A DNA stretch of 64,000 nucleotides from Anaerolineaceae bacterium (GCA_026708325.1 JAPOVC010000012.1:1-64000); one strand, 5' to 3'. Positions 55,530 through 63,711 are shown, numbered from the stretch's first letter. Made by a program: numbers and translations. The notes: a model not told the origin generated them from the sequence alone.

Positions 55530-57551
55530 ATGACGCGGCGCAGCGAAAGGAGTGGCCGTCTGCAGCGTACCCTGGTCCCGGCGTACTTCGGCCTGCTGGC
55601 GGTCATCGTCTTCGCTACGCAGTTCGCCGGCACGGGCTTTGGCAACAAGGCGCATTACAGCTGGGCAAGCTCGCATACGCTGGCCATCGTGAGTCGTGCC
55701 ACGCCGGCCAACGGCTTCGTCGGTCACTCACGCACCGTCATGGATGCGGGCGGCAGGCTGGATTACAGGTACTTCGATCGCTCCCCCTTTCTGTTCGGCG
55801 CGCTGACCGGCACGCTCATCAACCTGACGGACAACCTGACGCTGAAAGTCTGGATCGCGCGGCAGGTGATGCACGTCATTTTCATCCTGACGATGCTGCT
55901 GGCCTGGCGTCTGTTGCGACGTCTGGGGGCGCGGCCGGTACCGGCGCTGGTGATGGTCACGCTGGCTTTCAGCGGTTACCAGTTGATCTTTTATCGTGAA
56001 TTGATCGATTACTCCCAACCTGCATTCCTTGCCTCGTTGCTGCTGCTTTACGTCATCGCGCGAGTGAAACTTGAGCGTCGCGAGCGTTGGCGCTGGCTTA
56101 CCATTGCGACGCTGGTGGCGGTCAGTTTTGGTCGAGTCCCCGTTTCCCTGAGCGTTCTCGGGCTGTGGGCGCTTGTTGAAACAGCAGGAATCCTTTTGCG
56201 CCATGATCTGACGCTGGCGAAACGGCTACGCGCAATCATGGCTCACGACGCCACGCGCATGGTGTTGCTGGGCGGGGTCTGGGTTCTGATCATGATCAGC
56301 TACAACTTCATGCAGGAGATGTCTCGACGAGAGGTAGCGCTCGAACAGACGACTCTCTTCGATGCCATGCAACGTCGCCTCCCGGGAGGCGGATCAGCGA
56401 GCGGTTGGACTGAGGGCTACGATGCTTTCTCGTCAATTACGGGACGACGGCTCTTGCGCTGGTATCTGCCGCTGGACGAGGTGAGCGGTCGGGAGGCGCC
56501 CCAATGGCTCCTGCTGCCGGTGCTGGTGCTCATTCTGCTCTACTGCGGACGTCAGAAACCGGCCCGTCGCATTACGCTGCTGTTGACAGCATTTTCCGGC
56601 CTGGTCTGGCTCTTTGCCATGATTAACGTGACCGCGTTCCACGACTTCATGACCATCCAGGCCCTGGGCCTTGCGCTGGTATTCTGGCTGGCCACGCTGG
56701 AGCATGTGCGTCAGCCGCGCATTGTCGCCGTATTGCTGGCCTTGAGTCTGGCGCTGTTCCTGCGCAACCACCTGGAAGCCGAGGCCAACAACAGCGAGAA
56801 TTTTCGGAATACTGCCATCTACACGGAGGAGTATGATCGCATCCTGCGGCAGATCGGGCGCAGCGGGCAGGTGGTCCACAGCAGCCGTGACTGGCAGGAT
56901 GCGGTCATAAACCGGTCCCCCGTCATACTGGGCTTCTACCTGGGTGACAACATCCTGGCGGAGAGCGTGGAACAGGCGGACTATCTGGTTGCGGCGCACG
57001 AGATCCTGGCCCTGCCGGCAGATCAGTTTGACGACGGGGCTGAAGGCTGGCGTCTGTACCGGACGCTGACGCCGGAGAACCGGGTCGCCTTTTTGTTCGA
57101 CACGACGTATGTCGAACGCCATCCTCCGGAGGACATGGTACCCACCTACAATTTTGGCGCTGAAGTGGCGCTGGGGCGCTGGCATTTGCAGGACAGCGTG
57201 CAGCTGCGGCCCTGCCAGCGCGTCAACGTCGAAAGCTGGTGGCAGGCGCTCGCCCCGCTGCAGGCGAATTACCGCCTGCAGTTGTCTCTGACGGATGCAG
57301 AGGGCCTGTTCCTGGTCTCCTCGGACAGCGGCCCGTCCAACGGCGCCACGCAGGACTGGCTTCCCGGGAACTGGTATCCGGACGGACGCCTGCTGAAGGT
57401 CCCCTGCGATGCGCCCGCCGGTGAATACCCGCTAATCCTGAGCGTATACGATCCGGCATCCAGTGCGGCGAACGACAAGCTGCCGCTGGTCAACGCCGAC
57501 GGCAGCGCCGGCGACACCTGGCTCTATCTGACGACGCTCTTCGTGAACTGA
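55530..57551 (+). CDS. G5: GT-C-like membrane protein paralogue, last of the set
   Basis: 673 aa from ATG 55530, 34 nt after G4. Motifs: NGFVGHSRTV and YFDRSPFLFGAL (Asp present, Tyr changed to Ser). The segment LTDNLTLKVWIARQVMHVIFIL is shared with G4. The C-terminal domain is of the G1/G2 type (SVYDPASSAANDKLPLVNA) rather than the G3/G4 type. No terminator is obvious right after the stop; the 35-bp hairpin repeats begin 9 bp later and may act as one. Confidence 0.65.
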   Translation: MTRRSERSGRLQRTLVPAYFGLLAVIVFATQFAGTGFGNKAHYSWASSHTLAIVSRATPANGFVGHSRTVMDAGGRLDYRYFDRSPFLFGALTGTLINLTDNLTLKVWIARQVMHVIFILTMLLAWRLLRRLGARPVPALVMVTLAFSGYQLIFYRELIDYSQPAFLASLLLLYVIARVKLERRERWRWLTIATLVAVSFGRVPVSLSVLGLWALVETAGILLRHDLTLAKRLRAIMAHDATRMVLLGGVWVLIMISYNFMQEMSRREVALEQTTLFDAMQRRLPGGGSASGWTEGYDAFSSITGRRLLRWYLPLDEVSGREAPQWLLLPVLVLILLYCGRQKPARRITLLLTAFSGLVWLFAMINVTAFHDFMTIQALGLALVFWLATLEHVRQPRIVAVLLALSLALFLRNHLEAEANNSENFRNTAIYTEEYDRILRQIGRSGQVVHSSRDWQDAVINRSPVILGFYLGDNILAESVEQADYLVAAHEILALPADQFDDGAEGWRLYRTLTPENRVAFLFDTTYVERHPPEDMVPTYNFGAEVALGRWHLQDSVQLRPCQRVNVESWWQALAPLQANYRLQLSLTDAEGLFLVSSDSGPSNGATQDWLPGNWYPDGRLLKVPCDAPAGEYPLILSVYDPASSAANDKLPLVNADGSAGDTWLYLTTLFVN

Positions 57552-57560
57552 CTCCGGCCC

Positions 57561-57699
57561 CACGCTATCCCGCGGGGATGCTGCGAGCTTGCGCTCACGC
57601 TATCCCGCGGGGATGCTTCGGGACGGGGCCCACGCTATCCCACGGGGATGCTTCGGGACGGGGCCCTTGCTATCCCACGGGATGCTGCGAGCTTGCGCT
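57561..57699. repeat. Four tandem 35-bp repeats, each with a small hairpin
   Basis: Units begin at 57561, 57596, 57631 and 57666 (the last is 34 bp). Each opens with CACGCTATCCC or CTTGCTATCCC and contains the near-perfect palindrome ATCCCGCGGGGAT (or ATCCCACGGGGAT). Two alternative second halves alternate: GCGAGCTTGCGCT (units 1 and 4, itself a GAGC/GCTC hairpin) and TCGGGACGGGGCC (units 2 and 3). No variable spacers exist, so this is not CRISPR. Position between G5 and the next gene suggests a terminator or REP-like role. Confidence 0.85.
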
Positions 57700-57702
57700 C
57701 TT

Positions 57703-57710
57703 GCTATACT
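57703..57710 (+). promoter_or_regulatory. Candidate extended -10 promoter of the CCG-protein gene
   Basis: GCTATACT, as part of TTGCTATACT, has the TGnTATACT form of an extended -10 promoter, 33 nt before the ATG at 57744. It stands where a fifth unit of the 35-bp array would begin; the array units carry GCTATCCC at the same place. No -35 match is seen. Confidence 0.45.
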
Positions 57711-57743
57711 GACGGCATCGTATCCATCCCACAGGCGTCGCCC

Positions 57744-58556
57744 ATGGCCGAGCTGGCCCGCCCCTCGCCGCGCAACAAGCCCGTCTCGCTTTTCGTCACC
57801 TGCATCATCGACGCGCTCTACCCGCCCACCGGCATCGCCGTCGTCGAGGTGCTGGAGCATCTCGGCCTGGAAGTGCGCTTTCCGCAGGCGCAGACCTGCT
57901 GCGGCCAGCCCGGCTTCAACTCCGGCTTTCATGACGACGCGCGCCGCGTCGCGCGGCATTTCCTGCAGGTCTTCGCGGATGCCGAGGTGATCGTCACGCC
58001 TTCCGGCAGCTGCGCCACCATGCTGCGGCACTACTATCCGCAACTCTTCGCCGCTGACCCCGTCTGGCACGAGCGCGCCTGCCGCGCCGCCCGCATCACC
58101 TGGGAGTTCAGCGAATTCCTCGTCGACGGCCTCGGCATCAGCGACCTGGGCGCGCGACTGGCGCCGACGCGCGTGGCCTTCCACGACGCCTGCCACGGCC
58201 TGCGCGGTCTGGGGCTGCAGGCGCAGGCGCGCGCGCTGGCGGGCCAGGTCGAGGGGGTGACGCTCGTGGAGATGCAGGGCGCGCAGCAATGCTGCGGCTT
58301 CGGCGGCCTCTTCGCCATCAAGCTGGCCGACATCAGCAACGCCATGCTGCAGGAGAAGATGCAGGCCATCGAGTCCACGCCGGCCGACGTCTTCCTCACC
58401 GGCGATTGCAGCTGTCTGACGCACATTAACGGCGGGCTCGCCCGCCAGAAGCGGCCGCAACGGCTGCGCCACGTCGCCGACCTGCTGGCCGAGGGCCTGC
58501 GGGATGCGAAGGTGCCCACGGCTGCCCAAACACCGGACCTGGAGGAAATGCCATGA
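57744..58556 (+). CDS. Cysteine-rich CCG-domain protein, LutA/YkgE type
   Basis: 270 aa. Two CCG modules: TCIIDALYPPTG...QTCCGQPGFNSG (first) and HDACHGLRGLGL...QQCCGFGGLFAIK (second), the LutA/YkgE/GlcF signature. GDCSCLTHINGGL near the C-terminus completes the family pattern. LutA works with LutB and LutC to oxidise L-lactate to pyruvate; CCG domains bind iron-sulfur clusters or other cofactors. Neither lutB nor lutC lies beside it here, so the partners are elsewhere or the role differs. ATG 57744 begins the conserved region; upstream codons come from the repeat array. Its stop overlaps the next start (ATGA), so translation is coupled to the SIMPL protein. Confidence 0.88.
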   Translation: MAELARPSPRNKPVSLFVTCIIDALYPPTGIAVVEVLEHLGLEVRFPQAQTCCGQPGFNSGFHDDARRVARHFLQVFADAEVIVTPSGSCATMLRHYYPQLFAADPVWHERACRAARITWEFSEFLVDGLGISDLGARLAPTRVAFHDACHGLRGLGLQAQARALAGQVEGVTLVEMQGAQQCCGFGGLFAIKLADISNAMLQEKMQAIESTPADVFLTGDCSCLTHINGGLARQKRPQRLRHVADLLAEGLRDAKVPTAAQTPDLEEMP

Positions 58557-59254
58557 AACGCATGTTGCTCACGCTATTTCTGCTGCTGACCCTGGTCACG
58601 GCCGCGCAGGCGCAGGAGGCCTGGCGCTCGTTGACCGTCACCGGCAGCGGCAGCGCCAGCGGCGCGCCCGACACGGCGCTCGTGCGCCTCGGCGTGCAGA
58701 CCAGCGACGAGGACGTGCTGGCCGCCTTCGACCGCAGCAACCAGATCACCGCCGACATTGTCGAGGCCCTGCTGGCGCTGGGCATTGAGCGCGCCGACAT
58801 CCAGACCAGCGGCCTCTCGCTGCATCAGGACCGGCCCTACGATCCCTACAGCGACGTAGAGGACGGCACAATCGTTTACTGGGCGCAGAACACCCTGAGC
58901 GTGACCCTGCGCGATGTGACGCTGGTGGGCCAGGCGCTGGGCGCCAGCGTGCAGGCCGGCGCCAACTCCATCGACCGCCTGTCCTACGGCATCAGCGACC
59001 CGGCCGAACTGGAGGCCAGGGCGCGCGAACTGGCCGTCGCCGACGCCCGCGCCCGCGCCGAACACCTGGCCGAACTGACCGGCGCGCAGCTGGGCCGCGT
59101 CTTCAACATCAGCGAAAGCGGCGGCGGCTTCCGCGCGCGCGCCGAAAGCCTCGAATTTGCCGCGATGGCGGCCGATGCCGGCGGCGCCGCGACCGTGGAA
59201 GCCGGTCAGTTGAGCGTCAGCGTGCAGCTGCAGATCACCTGGGAACTGCAATAG
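58553..59254 (+). CDS. Secreted SIMPL-domain (DUF541) protein
   Basis: 233 aa. Signal peptide ~1-20 (MKRMLLTLFLLLTLVTAAQA|QE) and one SIMPL domain (~25-230): LTVTGSGSASGAPDTALVRLGVQT, the IERADIQTSGLSL motif and the closing VSVQLQITWEL strand. SIMPL proteins are periplasmic or outer-membrane-associated and of uncertain role; some protect against oxidative stress. It overlaps the CCG gene by 4 bp, an unusual pairing. Confidence 0.9.
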   Translation: MKRMLLTLFLLLTLVTAAQAQEAWRSLTVTGSGSASGAPDTALVRLGVQTSDEDVLAAFDRSNQITADIVEALLALGIERADIQTSGLSLHQDRPYDPYSDVEDGTIVYWAQNTLSVTLRDVTLVGQALGASVQAGANSIDRLSYGISDPAELEARARELAVADARARAEHLAELTGAQLGRVFNISESGGGFRARAESLEFAAMAADAGGAATVEAGQLSVSVQLQITWELQ

Positions 59255-59307
59255 CGCCGTGCCGGCCAGGCGGGATTGAACCGCCCGCCGCGCCCGCGCG
59301 TAGTCCC

Positions 59308-59362
59308 GTCACAGGCCGGGCCCGTCCCCACCCCCTGGACGGGCCGTCGGGCCCCTTGTGAC
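59308..59362. repeat. Nested inverted repeat between the two SIMPL genes
   Basis: Outer arms GTCACA (59308-59313) and TGTGAC (59357-59362) enclose inner arms GGCCCGTCC (59319-59327) and GGACGGGCC (59337-59345) with a 9-nt loop. The transcript would form a long, stable hairpin. No T-run follows. GTCACA/TGTGAC arms also resemble a CRP/FNR-type half-site pair but are too far apart. Confidence 0.6.
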
Positions 59363-59376
59363 GCGCAGGGAGAGCG

Positions 59377-60165
59377 ATGATGGAGCACAAACGGGGTGGA
59401 AGACGCCGCTGGCGCCGCCGTCTGGAACGCCGCGCCGCGGAGGCCTCCTGGTCGCAGGAGGACGGCACGCTGGTGGTGCGCGGCTTTGGACGGCTCTACA
59501 GCGCGCCGGACCTGGCGATCGTGGGCCTGCGCGTCGAGACCGTCAACGCCAGCCTGGAGGAGGCCCTCGGCGGCGCGGACGAGATCATCGGCGCGCTCAT
59601 CGAGCGCTTCAGGGCGCTGGGCATCGCGCGCGAGGACATCCAGACCAGCGACCTGAACTTTGAGACCAGCCACCCCGAGGACCGCCTCGGCAACCTGCGC
59701 AGCGACATCACCGTCTATGAAGTGACGCATCGCCTGACCGTGATGCTGCGCGACGTCAGCGTGGTCGGGCAGGTGCTGGCCGGCAGCACGGCGGCCGGCG
59801 TCACGTCCATCGACCGCCTCTCCTGGCACAGTGCCGACATCGGCGCGCTGAAGGCCCGGGCGCGCGACCTCGCCATCGCGGACGCCCGCGCCCACGCCGA
59901 ACAGCTGGCCGCGCAGATCGGGGTGAAGCTGGGCGCCATCGTCGCCCTGGAGGAGGAGCCCTTCAGCCCCTGGGGCCGGCCCTGGAGGAGGGCGCGACGC
60001 GGGCGTCGGGACTTCGACGAGGACATGGACGACGGGGAGTTCAGCGGCCCGCCCGCGCCCGAGGTGGGCGCCGGAGCGCCGCCGGTCATCAGCGTCGAGG
60101 GCGGGCAGCAGCGAACGACCGTTCGCGTGATCGTCGAATGGGCGCTGGAAGAGGGCCAGGACTGA
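59377..60165 (+). CDS. SIMPL-domain protein without a signal peptide
   Basis: 262 aa. The SIMPL domain (~28-258) is paralogous to the preceding gene: IAREDIQTSDLNF, LTVMLRDVSVVGQVLAGS, TSIDRLSWHSAD. Instead of a signal peptide the N-terminus is strongly basic (MMEHKRGGRRRWRRRLERR), and ~200-235 is an inserted charged stretch (RRARRGRRDFDEDMDDGEF) with a Pro/Gly segment. It is therefore predicted to stay in the cytoplasm, perhaps bound to nucleic acid or membrane lipid through its basic ends (inference). GGGAGA precedes the ATG. It converges with the flavin oxidoreductase gene, only 3 bp away. Confidence 0.85.
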   Translation: MMEHKRGGRRRWRRRLERRAAEASWSQEDGTLVVRGFGRLYSAPDLAIVGLRVETVNASLEEALGGADEIIGALIERFRALGIAREDIQTSDLNFETSHPEDRLGNLRSDITVYEVTHRLTVMLRDVSVVGQVLAGSTAAGVTSIDRLSWHSADIGALKARARDLAIADARAHAEQLAAQIGVKLGAIVALEEEPFSPWGRPWRRARRGRRDFDEDMDDGEFSGPPAPEVGAGAPPVISVEGGQQRTTVRVIVEWALEEGQD

Positions 60166-60168
60166 CGC

Positions 60169-61605
60169 TCAGTCCTCCTGCTTGAGGGCGGCGAGGGTCT
60201 TCGCTTCCTCGCGCTCCTTGTAGAACTCGTCGAGCGGGTAGCAGCCCGAGACCAGATTGTTGCGCGGCGCGGTGGTGCAGTCGCTGAAGGTGCGGCAGAG
60301 CAGCTTGCGCTGCAGCGGCCGCCCGGCGAGGGTATCCGCCGGCAGCTCCGGGCAGGCCAGCGCCATGCGCCCCAGACCCACGAAATCGACCATCTCCGCC
60401 TTGACCGCCGCCTGGGCCACGTGGGGCAGCCACTCCTGCAGATAGGAATAGCCGGAGCCGGTGAAGCGCAGCCCCGGATGCGCGGCCTTGAGCTGCGCGG
60501 TGGCCTGCACCTGACGCGCGACGCCCAGCAGCGGGTCCTCGGGCGGCAGGTAGCCATCCGAGGGCGGGAAGAGCGCCGGCCGCTGGATGTGCGGCACGTA
60601 GTAGGGGCTGCCGGCGGTGACGCAGACCATCTGAATCTCCAGTTGCGCCAGCAGCGCCAGCAGGCGATGGGCCTCGTCCAGGCCCGCGCCATGCTCGCCG
60701 AAGGCCCGCGGCCAGTCGTCATCGGCGGGCCAGTCGTCGGGGACGCCGACGCCGTCCGGGCCGGGCTTCCAGGGGGCCATGTCGAAGGCGCTGAGGCGTA
60801 CGCCGATGCCGAGTCCCGGCGCTTCCGCGCGGATGCCGGCGACGACCTCGCGCAGGAAGCGCGTGCGATTTTCAAAACTGCCGCCATAGCGCCCGGGGCG
60901 CCGGAAGGCGCTGAGAAACTCGTGGCCGAGGTAGCCGTGGCAGTGCTTGATATCGACCCAGGCGAAGCCGGCGCGCTGCGCCAGACGGGCGGCGGCGACG
61001 AAGTCCTCGATCAGGCGCGCGATCTCGTCGTCGCCGAGCAGGACCGCGTCGTCATCGTCTGCGATGCCGAATTTCGCGTCCAGCAGGGGGTGGCGGTAGA
61101 GCGTGCGCGGCTGCATCCCCTGGCCGGGGTCGGGGCGGCAGAAGCGGCCGGAGTGCGTCAGTTGCAGGCCGATGCAGAGGTCGTCGACCGCGCCGAAGCG
61201 CTCCAGGTGGGCCTCGACGAGGGTCTGGCGCAGGCCGGCGATGGCGGGCAGGGTCGCTTCGTTGAGCAGCAGCTGGTTGGGGTTGGCGCGGCCCTCGTGA
61301 CGCACGGCGACGGCCTCCCCGCCCCAGATGAGTTTGGCGCCGCTAAGCCCGAAACGCCGCCAGCGGCGGACCGTCAGCTCCGAGGGCCGACCGTCGAGCG
61401 TCCCGTCCCAGCCCTCCATGGGCAGGATGCACCAGCGGTTGCCGACGGGGCCGAGGTCGGTACCCAGCGGCCGGGCCATGGGCGACTCGGGCGCGGCCAG
61501 CAGCTCGTCGGCGAGGGGCAGGTCGGCGCCGATGCGCGCCAGGTGCTCGCGGAACTGCTCGCTGCGGCGCAGCCGCGCGACGCGGGTGATGCGCTCGGCG
61601 GACAT
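60169..61605 (-). CDS. Old Yellow Enzyme-family NAD(P)H:flavin oxidoreductase
   Basis: 478 aa TIM-barrel protein. FMN/substrate motifs: LQLTHSGR (147-154), and [17 protein letters not shown] (217-232), where the HCHGYL and following segment match the OYE/2,4-dienoyl-CoA reductase active site. [12 protein letters not shown] is the conserved phosphate-binding region and [10 protein letters not shown] lies near the barrel end. The long N-terminal extension (~50 residues) and the C-terminal cysteines ([12 protein letters not shown]) resemble the larger OYE branch, but the FAD/NAD half of dienoyl-CoA reductase is absent. It reduces activated C=C bonds; the natural substrate is unknown. ATG 61605 is preceded by a weak ribosome site. 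TATACT at 61637-61642 on the minus strand could be its -10. Confidence 0.88.
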   Translation of the reverse strand: MSAERITRVARLRRSEQFREHLARIGADLPLADELLAAPESPMARPLGTDLGPVGNRWCILPMEGWDGTLDGRPSELTVRRWRRFGLSGAKLIWGGEAVAVRHEGRANPNQLLLNEATLPAIAGLRQTLVEAHLERFGAVDDLCIGLQLTHSGRFCRPDPGQGMQPRTLYRHPLLDAKFGIADDDDAVLLGDDEIARLIEDFVAAARLAQRAGFAWVDIKHCHGYLGHEFLSAFRRPGRYGGSFENRTRFLREVVAGIRAEAPGLGIGVRLSAFDMAPWKPGPDGVGVPDDWPADDDWPRAFGEHGAGLDEAHRLLALLAQLEIQMVCVTAGSPYYVPHIQRPALFPPSDGYLPPEDPLLGVARQVQATAQLKAAHPGLRFTGSGYSYLQEWLPHVAQAAVKAEMVDFVGLGRMALACPELPADTLAGRPLQRKLLCRTFSDCTTAPRNNLVSGCYPLDEFYKEREEAKTLAALKQED

Positions 61606-61667
61606 GGCGTGGCCTTCGGGTGTTTAAGTGCGCGGGAGTATAGCGTGTGGGGGAGTGTGGTACGGTT

Positions 61668-61699
61668 CATGTTAAGGGGCGGTGCAAAACGTTAACATG
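61668..61699. repeat. Perfect 8-bp inverted repeat at the left edge of the islet
   Basis: CATGTTAA (61668-61675) and TTAACATG (61692-61699) with a 16-nt loop, between the oxidoreductase promoter region and the DUF2188 gene. It marks the change from GC-rich to AT-richer DNA. It could be an operator, a terminator-like hairpin or a remnant of insertion. Confidence 0.6.
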
Positions 61700-61778
61700 C
61701 ACATAAAACACAAGTGACAGAAAACGTCATATGCTGAAGAATGTTTGCAACACTCAACCAGAATATGGGAGGCCAGTC

Positions 61779-62021
61779 ATGGCTAAGGGTAAGAACCGGC
61801 ACGTTGTACCGCGGCCTGATGGAAGTTGGGCAAACTTACTCGAAGGTAACGAAAGAGCGACCAGTCTGCACAATACTCAGGCAGAGGCGCAGAACGAGGC
61901 GAGGCAGAATTTGCAGAACTCGCCAACTGGTGGCGAGTTGATCACTCACGGGCGCGACAACAAGATTCGACAGAAGAATACGATACCGCCTGCGAAAGAT
62001 CCGTTTCCCCCAGAGGGGTAA
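61779..62021 (+). CDS. DUF2188-family small protein
   Basis: 80 aa. The sequence MAKGKNRHVVPRPDGSWANLLEGNERATSLHNTQ...EARQNLQ...GGELITHGRDNKIRQKNTIPPAKDPFPPEG has the DUF2188 landmarks: HVVPRxDGxW, the TQxEA helix, HGRDxxIR and DPFPP. The function of the family is not known. ATG 61779 has GGGAGG 7 nt upstream; ATG 61731 is in frame but lies outside the conserved domain. It leads the islet and lies 156 bp before the TIR gene. Confidence 0.85.
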   Translation: MAKGKNRHVVPRPDGSWANLLEGNERATSLHNTQAEAQNEARQNLQNSPTGGELITHGRDNKIRQKNTIPPAKDPFPPEG

Positions 62022-62177
62022 ACGAAAAAAAAATAACGAGGGATACTGTTCGTTTCTCGATGAATCGCCTCCCTACATGAACCTTTCAACAGTGGAAGGT
62101 CTTTGTTGCTGGATAGTTGATGTGAAATCGCGTGCTAGCGTTGTACTGTTCCGAAACAGAGTGATTATGAACAGACG

Positions 62178-62978
62178 ATGACTGCCTCAAGCAGAGTGAA
62201 ACGATTGTATATGAGGATGCATGGCAAGGTACCGGAAGGAAGAGTGGCGCGGCTGCACGAATTTGCCACAGACTTGGCAATTGGATTTGATGCTGGGATG
62301 TGGGATTCAGAGATTGTTACTATCCGCGACAGAGGAGTGGTTGTGGACTGGAGGTTTGGATCCACTGACAGAAACGTTGGATATGTCAGCAATGTTCTGA
62401 ATAAATGGGGAAGGCACAACTTGCCAGATTTCGACGCGATGTGTTCAGTGGGCTATTTCATTCAGCATTCAAAAGACACTTTCACGCTCTCAGACAAGAC
62501 TTTACTGCTGGCTGATGAGCCCCCCGCACTATTGAATGTGTTTATCTCATACAGGCGGAACTCCAGTAGCGAGTTCGCACTCTTACTTGATTCACGAATC
62601 AAGCACGAAACAAATGCTACGCCTTTTGTAGATCACAATCTGAACCCTGGTGACGAATGGCACGCGAAATTGGAAGAAAAAATTGCGAACAGTGGTGCTT
62701 TCATTTGCTTGATTGCACCAGGAACGCTGTGCTCGCCCTTTGTGCAGAAAGAGATTGATTGGGCGCTAAACGACTACGAAGAGAAAAATCGACTGATTAT
62801 CCCTGTTTGGCACAAAAGTTACGTCAGTGAAGATAATTCCAAATGCGACAAGATTTCTGTCAGGTTTGAGGCTGTAAGAGTACTTGAGGAGAGCGCGAAG
62901 AGTTACGATTCAGCTGTGGATGAAGTACTTAATCGTCTTGGCTACTCCACGGCGTTTCTTGAACAACGCAGGCGTTGA
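62178..62978 (+). CDS. TIR-domain protein with an unrecognised N-terminal domain
   Basis: 266 aa. The TIR domain (~119-250) begins with LNVFISYRR, has FVDHNLNPGDEW (BB-loop region) and the SPFVQKEIDWAL helix with catalytic Glu192, so NAD+-degrading activity is possible. Bacterial TIR effectors commonly deplete NAD+ or make signalling molecules after phage sensing. Residues 1-115 match nothing I recognise; short motifs there (DWRFGSTDRNVGYV, IQHSKDTFTLSD) suggest a compact alpha/beta sensor. No strong ribosome site precedes ATG 62178; ATG 62211 is an alternative. It ends 19 bp from the stop of the convergent HEPN gene. AT-rich codon use marks it as acquired DNA. Confidence 0.82.
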   Translation: MTASSRVKRLYMRMHGKVPEGRVARLHEFATDLAIGFDAGMWDSEIVTIRDRGVVVDWRFGSTDRNVGYVSNVLNKWGRHNLPDFDAMCSVGYFIQHSKDTFTLSDKTLLLADEPPALLNVFISYRRNSSSEFALLLDSRIKHETNATPFVDHNLNPGDEWHAKLEEKIANSGAFICLIAPGTLCSPFVQKEIDWALNDYEEKNRLIIPVWHKSYVSEDNSKCDKISVRFEAVRVLEESAKSYDSAVDEVLNRLGYSTAFLEQRRR

Positions 62979-62997
62979 TGACCAACGCAGACCTTCG

Positions 62998-63711
62998 TTA
63001 CAGATTGTATTCTGCAAGAAATCGCTTGATGCCAGCAATCATGTCTTCGACATCAGCCCGTGTAAAGTTCTGGATCTCGCCATGACCGGCTGAGTTCCGA
63101 ATGTTGGCCCAAGACCTCAGTTGGTGGCCCTTTGCTGGAGTGAATGCCTTACCCTGCAAAGCATCGATTAGTGAATTAAGGCGCTTCGGCTTGCCCTCCT
63201 CCCACTTCGTCGCAATGGGAGGTTCTTGTCGCTGACATAGGCGGCGAAGGCCATTTTCCAGCACTGCGCCTGCTAGTACAGCTGCCGGGACATGATCGTA
63301 ATCAGGTTTTTCTCCATCAAGCAGTTGTTCCGCTTGTCCCATGAAGTCGTACGAGACCGTCGCTTCAATCATCCTGGACAAGTCATCGAGCATTCCTGAT
63401 TCATAGTCAACCTTGTACGTCTTTAGCATCCCGACGATTGCATAAGGAGCAAATTTGAACTCATTTCTCCCTTCATACTCCTCGATATCTTTCAACGCTT
63501 GCTGAAAGCCGGGCCCATCCAGAAGCCGACTTAACAGGTTCTTTGTGCCAGTTCTGAACGAGGCATAAGCTGACCCATCATAAAACTGCAAAACTCTTCG
63601 ATGCGGGAACGCACGAGATTCACCGTACCTATGATTGATGTTGTTTCCTTCCTCAATGAGCTCATCAAAGCGATTGAGGATCTGTTCATCGAGTTCCTTT
63701 GGTATTGACAT
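62998..63711 (-). CDS. Protein with C-terminal HEPN-type R-x4-H motif
   Basis: 237 aa. The N-terminal ~130 residues (IPKELDEQILNRFDEL, NHRYGESR, LLDGPGFQQALKDIEEYEG) have no known match. The C-terminal part (~138-237) is helical with VPAAVLAGAVLENGLRRLCQ and WANIRNSAGHGE, where Arg205-His210 fits the HEPN R-x4-6-H signature. HEPN proteins are often RNases in toxin-antitoxin, abortive-infection and CRISPR systems; related DUF4145-like proteins also carry this motif. ATG 63711 has GGAGG close upstream. It is convergent with the TIR gene. A link between the two as one defence unit is inferred from position and composition only. Confidence 0.7.
   Translation of the reverse strand: MSIPKELDEQILNRFDELIEEGNNINHRYGESRAFPHRRVLQFYDGSAYASFRTGTKNLLSRLLDGPGFQQALKDIEEYEGRNEFKFAPYAIVGMLKTYKVDYESGMLDDLSRMIEATVSYDFMGQAEQLLDGEKPDYDHVPAAVLAGAVLENGLRRLCQRQEPPIATKWEEGKPKRLNSLIDALQGKAFTPAKGHQLRSWANIRNSAGHGEIQNFTRADVEDMIAGIKRFLAEYNL

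Noticed and set aside
57561-57699. CRISPR array
   Set aside because: The units are directly adjacent with no unique spacers, and no cas genes are near.
57744-58556. Complete lactate-utilisation operon
   Set aside because: Only the LutA-type gene is present; the next genes are SIMPL proteins, not lutB or lutC.
59265-59290. tRNA T-arm-like sequence on the minus strand (GCGGTTCAATCCCGC)
   Set aside because: No acceptor, D or anticodon arms can be folded around it at the right distances.
62964-62977. Bidirectional terminator between TIR and HEPN genes (CAACGCAGGCGTTG)
   Set aside because: The palindrome overlaps the TIR stop codon, has a very short loop and no T-tract, so termination cannot be supported.
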